A DNA stretch of 64,000 nt, taken from contig NC_066853.1 in assembly GCF_001640805.2 (NCBI RefSeq), positions 21,413,242 to 21,477,241 on the forward strand, in the 5' to 3' direction. Under the pieces are notes generated by a model. It was not told where the DNA came from. It did not search any database and saw only the letters and a program-made list of their open reading frames with translations. A program made the translations under genes and the position numbers. Source of the DNA: Lates calcarifer. Lineage: Eukaryota > Chordata > Actinopteri > Centropomidae. Positions 1 to 12,700 of the stretch are shown piece by piece; position 1 is the first letter of the stretch, and each line of letters begins with the position of its first letter.

Positions 1-535
1 CTTGTTTGTGTTTTTCCACAGTCACATTAAATATTATGGGTTGACAACTCAGACAACTTACTGCTTGCTTATGTTCAACAGTGTTAAGTTGTTTTGTCCT
101 GATAATATTTTCTCCAGACTTAAAAATCCTTTGTTAGCGTTTCTTCTTCATACAGTATCTGCAGTGGAGTAGTGTTTGTCCTGGACTCATCCGTCACTTG
201 ATTTAATGATTGTACCCCCAAAAGCTGTGGAAATGAAGTGGTCTGTGAGCTGTTATAGAAAAACACTAAAAAGAATATTCAGCCCATGAAAAAGCCTGAA
301 GCACTAACATACTTCTTGTCAACATGCAGGGGCACATGGACATTTATTTTTAGCCTTAATCCAAACCTTCCCACTGATATCCATTTCTCCATATGTTGGG
401 ACAGTTTTTTGTCTTTATAAATAGTGTGTGACACCATATCTAAATTGTAAGAAGGAGAATAACTTTTTAAAAAGGCTGTACTTTATTATAAAGTTTTTTT
501 TTTTTTTATTCTGAGTGTAATTATTACTTTTGTTA

Positions 536-775
536 ATGATTAATTAATTATGTTATTTGTCGATCCGAGATTCAGTCAATAAAATGTAAGAAATGCCCAT
601 CACAATTCCCCAGATGCCAAGGTAACATCTTCATATTGAAAATTGCTTGTTTTGTTCAACCAAAAGTCCCAAGCTCAAAGCTATTTAAATTACAACAGAA
701 GAAAAGACTTGAACAATTCATCCATCATCAAAATTGTTGATGAACTTCCTCGTGTACTGATTAATGGACTGATTA
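536..775 (+). mobile_element. Dispersed repeat family A, copy 1 (decayed)
   Basis: Contains GATTAATTAATTA, TGCCCATCACAATT, CCAAGGTAACATCTTCA and TTGTTTTGTTCAACCAAAAG. These match, as I recall it, a roughly 250-bp non-coding element very common in percomorph genomes, with conserved blocks GTCTATAAAA, TCACAATTTCCCA and TTGTTTTGTCC. The class is uncertain. Confidence 0.6.
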
Positions 776-1218
776 TTTTTAGTTCCACACATTCTCACTG
801 ACTTTCTGCAGTGTGTTGTCAAAGTGCTACTTCATGGCAGAGCTGTGAGTTTTCTGAAGAAGCGTTCTCAACATGCTCATTTTTAGATTTGGCAGATCAA
901 CGTCATGCCAAGTGTGATGAGGTGATGATGACTACGAGTCTGTGAATCCTCCTCTGACCTTAAATCTTCCCTCTCTCATTGACCTGTATCCTCCTCTCCC
1001 TTCTGTTCCTTTCTTTCGTTCCTACGTCAGACATACCTCTCTAACTCCTCTTCCCCTCCTCCCCCCACCCATTCATTCTCATTCATTCTTGACACCCCCC
1101 ACCCTCCAGCCCACGCTCACACAATCCCTCTCTCCTCCTCTTCTCTCATTCAATTCATTTACAGTCTCAAGGGGGGCATCAGGCTGTGACCCACCATGAC
1201 CTCTACATTCATGAGACC

Positions 1219-1275
<57 letters not shown>
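1219..1275. repeat. TG microsatellite
   Basis: Near-pure TG dinucleotides with a few TTTG interruptions, followed 30 bp later by a T20 run (1305-1324). Confidence 0.97.
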
Positions 1276-1276
<1 letters not shown>

Positions 1277-2202
1277 TACATGCCATATGTGAATGTGCAC
1301 ACACTTTTTTTTTTTTTTTTTTTTGCATTTATGTGTGTGAACGTGTGAGGCGTGTTTGCTCATGTTAGTCGGCATGTCTTGATGTCCTGTGTGTGATTGT
1401 GTGTGATAACTTCTGGAAGTGGTGACAAAGTGACAGAGGGGGGATGTTGGACTGAAATCCAGCCCCGGTCCTTTAAAGGAAAGAGGAGCAGTAAATCTTT
1501 CTACAAATACATCATTCAGGATAAACCACTGCTCTGTCCAATCCTCCACTAGCTGTCCCTCTCTTCCCACTATCACCCCTCCTCTTTTCTTTCTCTTTTC
1601 CTCTGTCTAAACCTCTACTGTTTCTCTCTCTCTCTCTCTTCTCTCTCTGCTTTACCACTGCAGCAGCGTCAGGCAAGCTGGAGACAGAGAGTACAGCTGC
1701 CTGGGAGTGCTGCAGCGAGGAAGAGAGGGATGGTAGAAGGGGGGTGGTGTGCGTAGTGCAGGAGGGGAAGAATAAAACAAAAGCAGAGGAGTCGTGAGCT
1801 CGGCTGTTAGTGGAGACCGGCGTGCTTCCGTCCATCAAAGCAGCAAAAATAAAACAAAGCTCCTCTTCTGTTTTTCACTGTTTCTTTCCCCTCACAATCA
1901 TCCGTCCTGCTGCTTTGACACCAATTAAAGCCCACCTCCCCCCTCCACCTCCTCCAGCTCAGCATCATTAGCCGTGACCGGTGAGCCTGGAGGCACTGCC
2001 TGCACCCCCCCCCCCTCAAAATCCCAATTCCAGCCTTTTGCTCCTCCCTCTCTTCTCCTCCTCCTCCACTCCACCTCTCCTCCAACCAGCCCGCTCGCTC
2101 GCTCACTTACCCGCTCGCTGAAGGTGTGAGGCAGGGGAGGAGCACCCGTGCATCGGCTCGGCCGCCTGCCATTTTATTGTTTTGGGGAAGAGCAGTTTTT
2201 TT

Positions 2203-2231
2203 TCCTTCTTCTTCTTCTTCTTCTTCTTCTC
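2203..2231. repeat. TTC trinucleotide run
   Basis: About nine TTC units in the pyrimidine-rich candidate promoter. Confidence 0.9.
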
Positions 2232-2569
2232 TCGGTCATCCTCATTCTTGCCCTCTCGCTTATCACTGATCCGCCCCCGCCCCTCCTCTCTCTCCTGGTT
2301 GGAGCGTACAGCGAGTCCTCAGCAACACAGCAAGGAGAGAGGAGAGAGGGGAGCGCAGCCTCAGTTTGAAGTCTCCAGTCTGTCTCTTCAGCCTCCAGTA
2401 TTGTTGTTATTTACCCTCTTGGCCGGCGTTTTCCTCTCAGCACACCTTTTATGTTGCTCCCTCGTGTTCAGCTCTCCAGAAGGCGCCTCTCTTTCTCTCT
2501 CTCTCTTCCCTTCCCTTCCTCTCCTTGGTCTCTCTTTCCATCTGGCTCTGCGGTGAAGAGCGTCTTTGC

Positions 2570-2661
2570 ATGTGTTTGACGGCAAACCAGAGAGGATGCG
2601 GATACCAGCGGCTGCCCACAGCTGCCACAACCCCGTGGGCTGTTCCTGTTAAGCGCCACCG
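2570..2661 (+). other. Upstream ORFs in the candidate Sigma6 leader
   Basis: Two ATGs precede the donor. ATG 2596 opens an 18-codon ORF closed by TAA at 2650-2652, in frame with the spectrin CDS. ATG 2570 opens a frame that, after the inferred splice to 3429, runs on to a TGA at 3457-3459, overlapping the candidate spectrin start codons ATG 3453 and ATG 3459. Both depend on the inferred first exon. Such ORFs usually lower translation of the main frame. Confidence 0.35.
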
Positions 2662-3428
2662 GTAAATCCGTTATTTGCTGTACAGTTGGGGTTAGGAGAG
2701 ACCGGTTACTGCTAGTGGAGGTGCAGGTGGAAATGCTGGATGCAGGTGTGAGGATGTTGATGACGGAGAGATGAGAGTGCTGATGCTGACCTGAATACGT
2801 TGGTGATGCTGTCAGCGCAGGCGTGAGGGGCTTTCACTGTGTGTTTGCCTCACACAGATAATCTGGGTGTGCAAAATGTGCAGATTTTCCTCTTTTGATG
2901 GAGAGTGGAGGTGTTTGTGGCTTGTTTACTGTGTGGGTGTGTGTTGATGCTGTGGACACTGTGATCTGTTGTGTTGTGTGTACATGTGAATTCCCACCGC
3001 CATGCTTGTTGGTACACGTGTGTCTGCCTACATGTGCCTGCTGTGCATCATTAAATATTCATGTCTGTGTGTTTGACCTTGCATTTCCCTCCATATGTGT
3101 TGCTGTTGTGTTTATATACAGTGCACCCTGTCTTGTTATTTAGCTTTTTCACAGAAGCTGATGAAAACATACGTGTGTGCATTATGATAATGTACTATAA
3201 GTGAGTGTATGACTCAAACATGTTTCTCTTATGAACTGGACATAATTCCAGCATTCGTGTGCGACCTGTTTGTGTATGTGAAAGTGTTCTGTTGTATCCC
3301 AATCTTTTTGAAATGAGAAATCAGTTTCTACAACACCAACACCCCACACCAAAAGCTATTTACAGTATTTATACTCATCCAATACTGACACCTCTCTCTC
3401 TTTCATTCTTGCTGCCTCTCTCGCCCAG

Positions 3429-3575
3429 CTGGGGGACTGGGTGTGTGAGAAGATGCTGATGGCGAGGGACAGCAGCCGAGACGAGACCCAGAAGCTTCAT
3501 AAGAAATGGCTGAAACACCAGGCCTTCATGGCCGAGTTGGCCCAGAATAAGGAATGGCTGGACAAAATTGAAAAG
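3429..3575 (+). CDS. sptbn4: sptbn4 exon a: repeat 10, first part
   Basis: 49 codons, phase 0 at both ends, after CTCTCGCCCAG and before GTGAGT. It encodes [10 protein letters not shown] and [16 protein letters not shown], the strongly conserved repeat-10 core of beta spectrins. Met 3453 is the candidate Sigma6 initiator. The codon at 3441 is GTG, not a start. Confidence 0.92.
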
Positions 3576-6500
3576 GTGAGTGCTGCTGGTCATCCTAACA
3601 GTAGAGTGCTCCTGCCTTGCTGATACAGTTTTGCTGCTTTTCTTTTTCTCTGGCTTGAGTTTTGCTGGATCGTTCTGCTGTTGAGAGAGTTTTACGACAT
3701 TTGCCACTGTGGAATGTTGAATAATGTTTTTGTGTATTTTATGATGCAGTAATTGAGTTTCTTTTGTCATTAAGCAACAGAGTATGTCAGGATAAGGAGA
3801 GTAAGAAGATAGGATAGATTGTTTGGAGTTGTCATTGTGTGTGTCATGGCACTGTAGACAGTTCATAGTGACCAGAATATAGAGTTGGATTTGTGGATTT
3901 CATCACAAATAAGTGGGTTATGCTGACTGTCAATCAGCAGCATTTGTGATCCTATATGCACTGTGTTTATTATATGTCTTTGCCTTTTTGTTATTGCAGT
4001 TTGTCTTTCTTTAGGAGATGTTTTTCAGTTCCTCTTGACATAAGAAATCATCTTGTTTTTTTTTTTTGACCAATGCTTGTGCTGTTCTTACTGTTTAAGA
4101 ACTTACTATTGACTTTAAACCATTTTCCTACTCTGCAGTTTAAAAAACACTCAACATAAGAAATAGAAGGTTGAAGACAAGATGGAAAGATACATGTCTA
4201 TATGTTGAATCATGCTGATGTATATAGATGCCTGCTAGCTTACTGTGCTAATGTTTAACAAATGGTTATATTGGCTTTGTTTGGGAAGATTTATCACTGC
4301 TGTCAAACGTCTGTTTGGTCACTAAAGTTTAAGATTTGTTCATATGATTTTAAAAAGAAAAGTGACCTCTCATGTCTGTTTCCCTTCAGACAGGCATCTC
4401 TGACGAAAACAAAGTGTGGATATCAGTCATCACAGTCTTTCATTAATGTCAAATTTACTTCGAACTGTTTTACATAATAGCCCTTTAAGTTCTAAACTTA
4501 CTTAATCAAAGCATAACAAAGCCAGTGGCAAGGACAGAGAGTATTACAGAGGGATTTTAACTAGAGAGGGAGCGCTGTAACCTTCACCACTGTTCTGCGT
4601 CCTGATAGGATCTGTTTCATATTAAAGAGATTTATATGGCATATCAGCCTCTTGTCTAAAGCTGCAGTCGACACAGACATAATTGGGTTAGCCAGTGTTT
4701 CCCCAGCTGCACGTCCGGGTTTCTCTGGGTTGACTTTGGGCTGTTGTGTTCACACCTCTGGCAGCTGTGACGTGAATCTGGATGTGTAAAATCATTACTG
4801 GCCAGTAGAGCTGTAGTTTAGTGCCACATTTCCTCAGGCCATCTCCATCTCATCACTGATTTGTGATCCTGTGTTAGGCAAAGTGACACATAGTGTTTTT
4901 GTGTGTGTTTGTGAATGTGTGTGCCTCTGTGTTTGGCCTGTGAGAGGCAGTGAAGGCGATAATTAAATGACATTTGCTCATGTTATCATCCTGCAGATGG
5001 CTGTGGATGTTATGTTGCTATCTATGTTGTCAGTAGATTTCTGCATCTCTCAAGTCGCTTCATCTGAAATTTTTGCAGCCCACCTGTTAAATGTTATGAT
5101 CCTTAGAGAACAAGACTTTTTTCTGAAAAATGAAGGCTCAGGGAGTATGTGTGTGCATCACAGGAAACATAATTCTAGGCATATGGTAGGGGAGCATATA
5201 TAAAAATGATACAACATGCACAAGTTCAGTCTTTGTTTACTTAGCCCATGGTTGTTGATCTTACCTGTTTCAGGTCATCAGGTCATATAGACAGTTGGTG
5301 GATAGCTTTCAGCAGTCTCTCTGTGCCAGTTATCTGTACAAAATTAGACATTGTATGTGATGACTCTTCAGAGTACCCAGAGTGAGTAACAGTGAGTGGA
5401 TGAGTTTTGACAGGACACATGGACGCTGATGGACCCATATGGGCTGTTGTAGAAAGTCAAACCTGTGACTGTTTAGTTAGCAGACTGCAGTTCCATGTGA
5501 TGTTTGTATGGTATAAACAAATCTTTGCAGTACATCTGTTCTGAGGAAAGCGAAAGAACTACTGTATGTCGAGTGAAAAGATAGTGACACGACATTTATT
5601 ATCATAAAGCTCAGCACTTAACTGAAATATTAAACATGGTTATACTGAGTGTTTTTGAGTCATAAAAACTCATAATACATTTGCTATGATGGTGCATACA
5701 GTTGACTATGTCATAATGGCTCAGTGCTCTGCAGTCTCATACTGGGCAGGGCTGGAGCTGAACTCCCCTGTGGGAGCAAAGTGAACAGAGCCAAGGCACA
5801 ACACTGCGTTCTATGTTTTTGTCTGTAAACATATTGTACTTTAAGACAACCTTTGATGTGGTTAAGAGTAAAGCTGAAATAATCAGTCAGTTACTTGGTT
5901 AGTTGATCAGCAAATATTTTGATAATTGATACTTTTATCAAACAAATATAGTGAACTCAGTTTCTTTATGTTTTGAACTGTTGATCAGACAAGAAATGTC
6001 ACTATTTTCTGGAATTTTCTGTATCAAATGATTGATTCATCAAATAAATAATTGATGAAAATGATTGTTATTTGCATCCCCAGTGTAGACACAGGCACAG
6101 GTACTTAACTTGTTATGGCATAACCACAAATGTCAGTGAAGTAATAGTCCATCACTCAGCTTAAATAAAATATATTAGGCATTTCAGCTTGAATTTGGTA
6201 GTGTATAGAAGTAGCTAGAGGCATTAAATGTACATGTGGGATGGAGCTGTTAAGCGTGTAGATCAAAAACCATCCACCCCAACATCTACCCCAAGATGAT
6301 TTGATGGAGTAATGATTATTATTAATAGGGTATATAAACCTAATAGAAGAGGACAAGCATTATCTGTACAAAAGTCACTTTTCAAAACAAAACAACCTTT
6401 ACTGTTGATTCTCTGGTACAAACCATCTGTGAGCAGAAAAGCTTCAAATAAACCAGTGAAGTCCAGGTATTACATCATCTCTCTGTCCTCGTCCAATCAG

Positions 6501-9330
6501 CTAGCTGATCACTGTAACATTGTGGTTGATGGCTGCACAGGTAGGCAGCTTCACCCACTGCTGCCCTGTAAGCTGCTCATTATATCTAATTACTGTGTGT
6601 TGCTCAGTACACAGTCATTTCTCTCTGTTCCTTCTTCTACAGTGGGCAATGTGAAGTCAGTGTGTGAGGATGTGTGTCTGTAGATGTAATAGAGAAAAAT
6701 GACAAGTTTAGCATTTGCATTTGCATCATTTACATAAATTGTATAAGTGATTGGCATGATTACTTTGGACAACACTTCAAAAGTCCCTTCAGTTGTCTGA
6801 AATGTTGTCTATAAAAGATCAGTGCACCTCTAGAAATACCAAATCTGCTGTTGCTGTGATGTATAAAGGAGTCCACTGTAGTTTTTACGCCCACAGGCTG
6901 AAGTATCAGAATATTGCAAAGTGCATTTCTTTCTTTTCGTCCTCAGATGAAAATATCTAAATTGGCTGACAGTAAAAAAAACAGTGACAACCACTCAGCA
7001 CTCAAATTTTATTTCTTTGGTATTCCAAGTAGAACACTGAAAATAGCTTTTAAAAATGTTAACAGGAATAAACCCCATTTATACTGCAAAGAATCCAACT
7101 AGAAATCAAAGGTGTTTGGGGTTTAGAAACTTGATGGTCACATTTGGATTTGCTTAGTCAGATTAACTTATTCCCATTTAACAGAAACTAACATGTAACA
7201 GCAAAACACTATGATCATGTGTGATACTGAAATGTTGGTGCTTAAAACAGACAAGATACCAGGTGAGACAGCATCTTGGTGCAGACAGAGGAATTGAACT
7301 AATAAGACAATTGCAGAAAGAAAAGGTTTATGTGTGTTTTTGTGCATGCCCTCTTTATGTATGTGCTCTCCTGTATTCGTGCAGACCAATTTTATACAAC
7401 AACAATGTGGAGATTTCTGGACAGTGCTGGACATTACATCATCTTTTCTTCAAGGAGCTGTTAAAGAAACTTGGTTTGGGTTTAAGTTTGAGCTCAGATG
7501 TTAGGTAGGGATTTTTATAATATGCCAATGCAGTTCTCTTAAGTGTGCAAATGTGTATGGCTGTATTGGTGTGTGTCCAGCTCAAGTGGTCCCAGTTCAT
7601 GCTCTTTAGTGGCAGACTGTAGGCACACCAGGTCGTCTAGCTGTTGGCAGATAGACAGGGTTTAGCTTCTGAAGTCGTACGTGGCAGCCATGTTCACCCT
7701 ACAAGCCTGCTCCATGGCCGTTGCTTAGCAACTTCCTTTTTTTTTTTTTTTTTTTTTTTGCAACATAACGTTCACAGGATTTGGCATTTTACCATGGCAA
7801 TACTGGTGAGGATTTGTGTACAGTCCTCACTTGTGAAAACATTGTTTTGCACAGTGCGGTTGTGTCTCTGTTTGTGTCCTCTGAGAGTAAGAACTCCTGT
7901 CTGCCATGAAGGACTCTGTGAAGCACATTGGCTATCTTGAGGGTAGCGCCAGTCATCTGTGATTACATGGGTATTGCAATACAGTACAATGCACAGTGCA
8001 AATAAAGGATATACATGAGCTTTTATAAGGGAACTGAATAATTGTTAAAACAAATTACCTAATCTGTTCAAGTTAGAAATCCCTGAGTTTGTAGCAACAG
8101 ATGATATTCATCTAACAGTCACTTAGTTTTGCTTGCTGGTCCACCCGTTCACCATCCCCTCCTCGTCAGTGAAAGCACTCTTTACATCAAGGTCTCTTAA
8201 AGTGTCCACCTCTCCCTCCTCTCCTCATCAGCAGCCTCCATAAGCCCAGAGGCTGATGGCAGTTCTGCAGGGCCTCAAGCTAACCAAAGGCCTAGCTACC
8301 AAAAGGCTAACATCTGTGTCATATTGTTGTTATGTATGTTCGTATGTTCACGCACATGTTTAAACTCTTGATTGTTTACTCTGCTGGAACCAATGTCTCA
8401 CTTCTTTCAAAAGAACAGTTTTTGTTTGCTAAGACTGTGAACACAAACCAGTCCAACTAAAGGAGACAGCCAGAGACACAAGGTTTTACTGGTTTGAAAA
8501 CATTGATAGCCACAGTGGAAAGACAAGCATGAAAAAGTGAGACTGGACAGATGCTCATATCTGGCTGATTGTTCCTGTATTATCATGTATCCTAACAGTA
8601 TGGCCAAGAGGAGGGATGTTACAGCAGAGTGTCGAACAATCCATCATGCGTAACTTAAAGTTGTTTGAAATCTCAAAATCTCTACTCCAACATGATGTTA
8701 CTGCATCCTAATAATCCTGACCTGGCCTATAAAAACACTGACACATTCATGTATACAGTACAATTTTCAATTCCACTATTGTCATACAAGTGATGCTCCA
8801 TCTATAAAAGTCCAGTGTATGTCACTTAATGTAAATATTGCCTAAAAATATCACAGGTAAGATTATAGTCCCAAGGTCACTCCTTAGAGAGGCTGGAAAA
8901 ACCCATCATCAGTCGGACTATATTGAGAGGTTACCCTTCAGCAAGACGGCATCAGTTACATCTGTGTTTGTCAACTATGGAGTTTTGTGATCATGCATAT
9001 GTGGCAGTCTGAAAGGATCTAATCATGCGGGGATAACAAGCACTTAGATGAAAAATAAAACAATGATCTCTCCTCAGGTTTAGGTGAGTGTTGGTGTTAG
9101 GGGACACCCCAGCAGAGGAGGTGTTTATGAATGATTATGATACATCTAGGGTTGCTGTGTCAGTTTGCTGTGACGTCAAACAGCTGGCAGCAGCTGGAGC
9201 GACGTGTCTCCTCTTTCCTGTGCTTGCGGCGGTTGCTAGGCAACAGCTGTCCAATCCCCTCTCCCTTTCCCTTGTCCTCCCTCCTCTCTTCGTACAGCTC
9301 ATGTGTGAAGGTCATTTCTACTTCCCTCCC

Positions 9331-9395
<65 letters not shown>

Positions 9396-9704
9396 GCCTC
9401 TCTCCCTTTTTCTCAGTCTTAGTCCACTCCCCTTTAAGCAGGGGATGGGAAACAAGTTTGGATTTAACAGGAAGTGATGTAATACACAGACCAAAAGAGG
9501 AAGAGAAAGCTGCTTTGGAGTTTTGAGATTCAGTCCACAACTTTAGGTGTTAATGTAGTATAGTATAGAGGGCCAAATCTAATAAGCTGAGGTTTGCAGT
9601 GTTCTGAATGTGTAATGCAATGTTTAATCAATAAGTGCTGTTCTGTCGCTGCAGGATGACTGGGCGTCCTTAACGGGCCAGATAAATAGATAGACAAATA
9701 CAGA

Positions 9705-9740
<36 letters not shown>

Positions 9741-12700
9741 TATGGATTATATTTCTACTTTGATACTATGACAAAGCTTGTGAATGAATGAATGACCTGT
9801 GGGAAGAACATTTTTTATCAAAACTCAGATTAATACTGCAGCATATATGAAGAGGAAACAAAGAGCCCAGGTGTAAGAATACTTTTTGGTGAGCCACTTG
9901 CAGGTTTCTGCTTTCCATCCGAAAATAGAACCTGAGTTTTCCTATTTACAGAGCTAGAAATCGATGTAACAGTAGTCTGCACGCCTTCGAGAGTTGTGTT
10001 GGTTGTAAAGACATGCCTAGTCATTCTGCAATGTCTGTAATGTAACTCTGCAGTGATTTAGACCAAACAGAAGCTGCTGGCTGTTCAGGGTGATTTGCTT
10101 CAGTTGCAGTAGATTGTGTTTGTGTATGTCAGTGTGTGGAGGAGTGTGTGAGTGCACAGTGAAAATACTCTCTTCCCCATGCAGTTGATAGGCTTAACCC
10201 AGTGGGCTTTTGATTCCTGTCCCCTTCCCTCCTGTTATGCTTAATAATTAATTGCCTTCATTAACTCATTAAGAATGATCTCATCCTCTGCCGCCTTGAT
10301 CCCACTTCCACTGTCTTCCTTTGCGTTGTATCACAAACGAAGACATAGATAGTGGTGGAAGTGGATGAGCGATTGATTAGCTTGATGTTTTAATGAAAAA
10401 GCAAAACTATTATAATGTTATAACATCCTTTACCGTTGTATCTACCTGGTTTGTTTTTTAAATGATAGTTTTGTGTAGTTTTGAGATTGTATCAGTTGCC
10501 CCTCCCCTTACATATGATTCTTGGTGGTGTTTGTGCACAGTTAGTATAGCCGAAGAAAACAGGGTTTATGTTGTCTGCTGAGTGCTTGTAGCCCTGTGAG
10601 TCAGATGATGGAAAGACAACTTTGCTGATCTTTCATCCTTACAAATAGTGGGACAAAAATATGTTTGGCCTGAGGGTGATGCAGTGTGTTTTCCTAAATC
10701 CTTTATCATCTGTACAGAGGGCTTTTTTCTGTCAGACTCAGTTTTTCATTGTCGACTTTCATCAGCTTAAGTTTGATTTTGTCAGCCTCATCTTTACCTT
10801 TACATGCTAAAAATTACCATGCATACATGTTATCATGGTAAGAACAGTAATATGGTAATATTGATACACAGTACACTATATTTGCGACTGCCTCACTCAC
10901 AAAGCCCTGTGTGCATTAAGCTTTGACCTGTAGATTTGTGCTGGCTCTGCAGTATATGAGACAGTGTGTGTGTGTGTTTGTGTGTGTGTGGGTGAATGAG
11001 GGAGTGTGTGTAGGCGGGTGTGTAGGTATGTACTGTGAGAACATCAATGGGGCACTTTTACTCAGAGCAAGTGGTAAACTGAGACAGAGATCTGCTGTTA
11101 TATTTTTATTCCTTTCAATCAATTCCAGTTTTATTTAGATATTCTGGCAACACAGTTCATACAAAATTCGGTAAAGCACACAGAGCTGGACTGAACTGAG
11201 GCAGTGATGCTGTGGAAGATGAAAAGAGCTGTATGAGAGTCAAAGGCAGGTTGTGTTTTTCTAATTTAAAACTTAGCTGGACAGTTGTTGTTTTAAGGCT
11301 GCATTAGCTCTGTTAAAACTTGTCAATATGCTGAATATTCACTGACAATAGAATTAGATGTTGAATTGAGTCCATAGTGATACAGTAGTGAATTGATTCT
11401 CTGATCCACAGTGTATTTCCCATGTTGTATTCTATTTTATTAAGCTAGTTAATATCCACATTTACTGCTGTATTTACTACATGTCTTACAAATTTGTTTC
11501 CTCATAAAACAAGCAAACAAAAAATTTAAACAGAACAAACATACAAAAAACTGGCATCCACATGCAGTCATCATCTAGTCTCATGCCTTGTCTAACCTGT
11601 AGACTAATGCCCAACACATAACAACAACAAGATGGATGGGACTTTTCAAGGAAAAGAAAATGTCCATTGTACTATCTAATTACCTACTGGAGCTCCCAGT
11701 CTCTCTTTTGATTTATCCCTTCATGTGTGTCTATCTGCACCTTCTGATTCTGACCTCAATACGTCCCACAGTGATATTGTACAGTAGCTTCTTCTGCCTG
11801 CCCTGCAACCCTGCTATTAAGACTCTTATTCTTCAAAGTGAGCTTTGCTTTGGCTGACCCTTATGCACACTAGACAGGTTTAAAACTAAATCTGTTTGCT
11901 TTATTTCTCAGCAAAATAGCAACAAAAATCAGTATTCTGTTTACTCCAGAAAGATTTCAAAGGACTGTCACTGTTTTGTAATCAGAGATCAGTAGTAACC
12001 TAAACATGATTTCTGTGAGTGAAGCCTCATGCAGTTTCTTTTAATACATCTGTGCTGACGTTAAGTTCACATCAGACAGGGAAGCGCAGTGAAATGAAAT
12101 GAAATCCATCAGAGTTTTTTCTCATATGCTTGTCAAATCCTGGAGCACTGTGAGCTTTCTAATGCTCGGTACAAAAAGATATACTCGGGTTTGAGAAAGA
12201 CAAAACAGGAAAAAAAAAAAGGTTCAGTTCTTCTCTTCCTCCAGTCAAAGTGATGCTTTTACTGCAGCACAGAGGAGGAGAGGAGAGCACTTTCTGGATA
12301 GATGGGACCACATCGCTCATCTCCGCCTCTAGCTGGGCACCTTCTGGAAAATATGTCATCTCCAGCTGTGTGTGTGTGTGTTTCTGAGTGTGTACATATA
12401 GTAAGTGCATATCTCTTAAACCTGTACTCCATTAGCCAAAGCAGGCTGCTTGTATGTGTGAATGACAGCTCATGATTACATGCTTTTTTGTATCTCTGCA
12501 TGGCACTACCGGCACGAGTAGTGAACCAGACAGATAATAAACTCAAAAAATACCAGTAGGACAGATACACAAATATTACAGAATCTGGTCACAAATCTTA
12601 ATTTTTCATGCCCAAAAAATCCACTGTTGTGATGTACATGTTGACATACGTTTCTCTTGCATTATCCATAGCATTGCTGTAAGAGGTGGAAATCATGCTA

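Larger units (their letters stand above)
1..1599. other. Non-coding, probable sptbn4 intron or 5' flank
   Basis: No coding exon is supported. It holds one decayed copy of a dispersed repeat (about 536-775), a pyrimidine-rich stretch (940-1165), a TG microsatellite (1219-1275) and a T20 run (1305-1324). If the long spectrin isoform exists, this is part of the intron before repeat 10. Confidence 0.6.
1600..2661 (+). promoter_or_regulatory. sptbn4: Candidate internal promoter and non-coding first exon of a Sigma6-type sptbn4 isoform
   Basis: This block is far richer in GC and in C/T tracts than the AT-rich DNA on both sides, and lacks a convincing TATA box. It ends in CCACCG followed by the donor GTAAAT at 2662. 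The first spectrin exon lies 767 bp downstream. If 2661 joins 3429, an in-frame TAA (2650-2652) closes the upstream frame, so the first in-frame Met is 3453 (AAG before ATG, A at -3). Mammalian beta-IV spectrin has a short isoform, Sigma6, that starts around repeat 10, and the window fits that layout. The transcription start cannot be read from sequence; about 2290 is a guess. It could instead be a GC-rich intronic segment. Confidence 0.5.

Noticed and set aside
1079..1576. Reverse-strand frame with long His/Thr runs
   Set aside because: Produced by the TG microsatellite; low complexity.
3441..3623. GTG at 3441 as a start codon
   Set aside because: It is Val in a conserved spectrin repeat; eukaryotic initiation would use ATG 3453.
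9088..9540. Overlapping frames across the TC repeat
   Set aside because: Leu/Ser or Arg/Glu runs from the microsatellite; no conserved protein.
9640..9690. CTGTCGCTGCAG followed by a short open stretch ([12 protein letters not shown])
   Set aside because: Looks like a good acceptor, but the frame stops within 12 codons, no donor follows and the flanking spectrin exons already join in phase.
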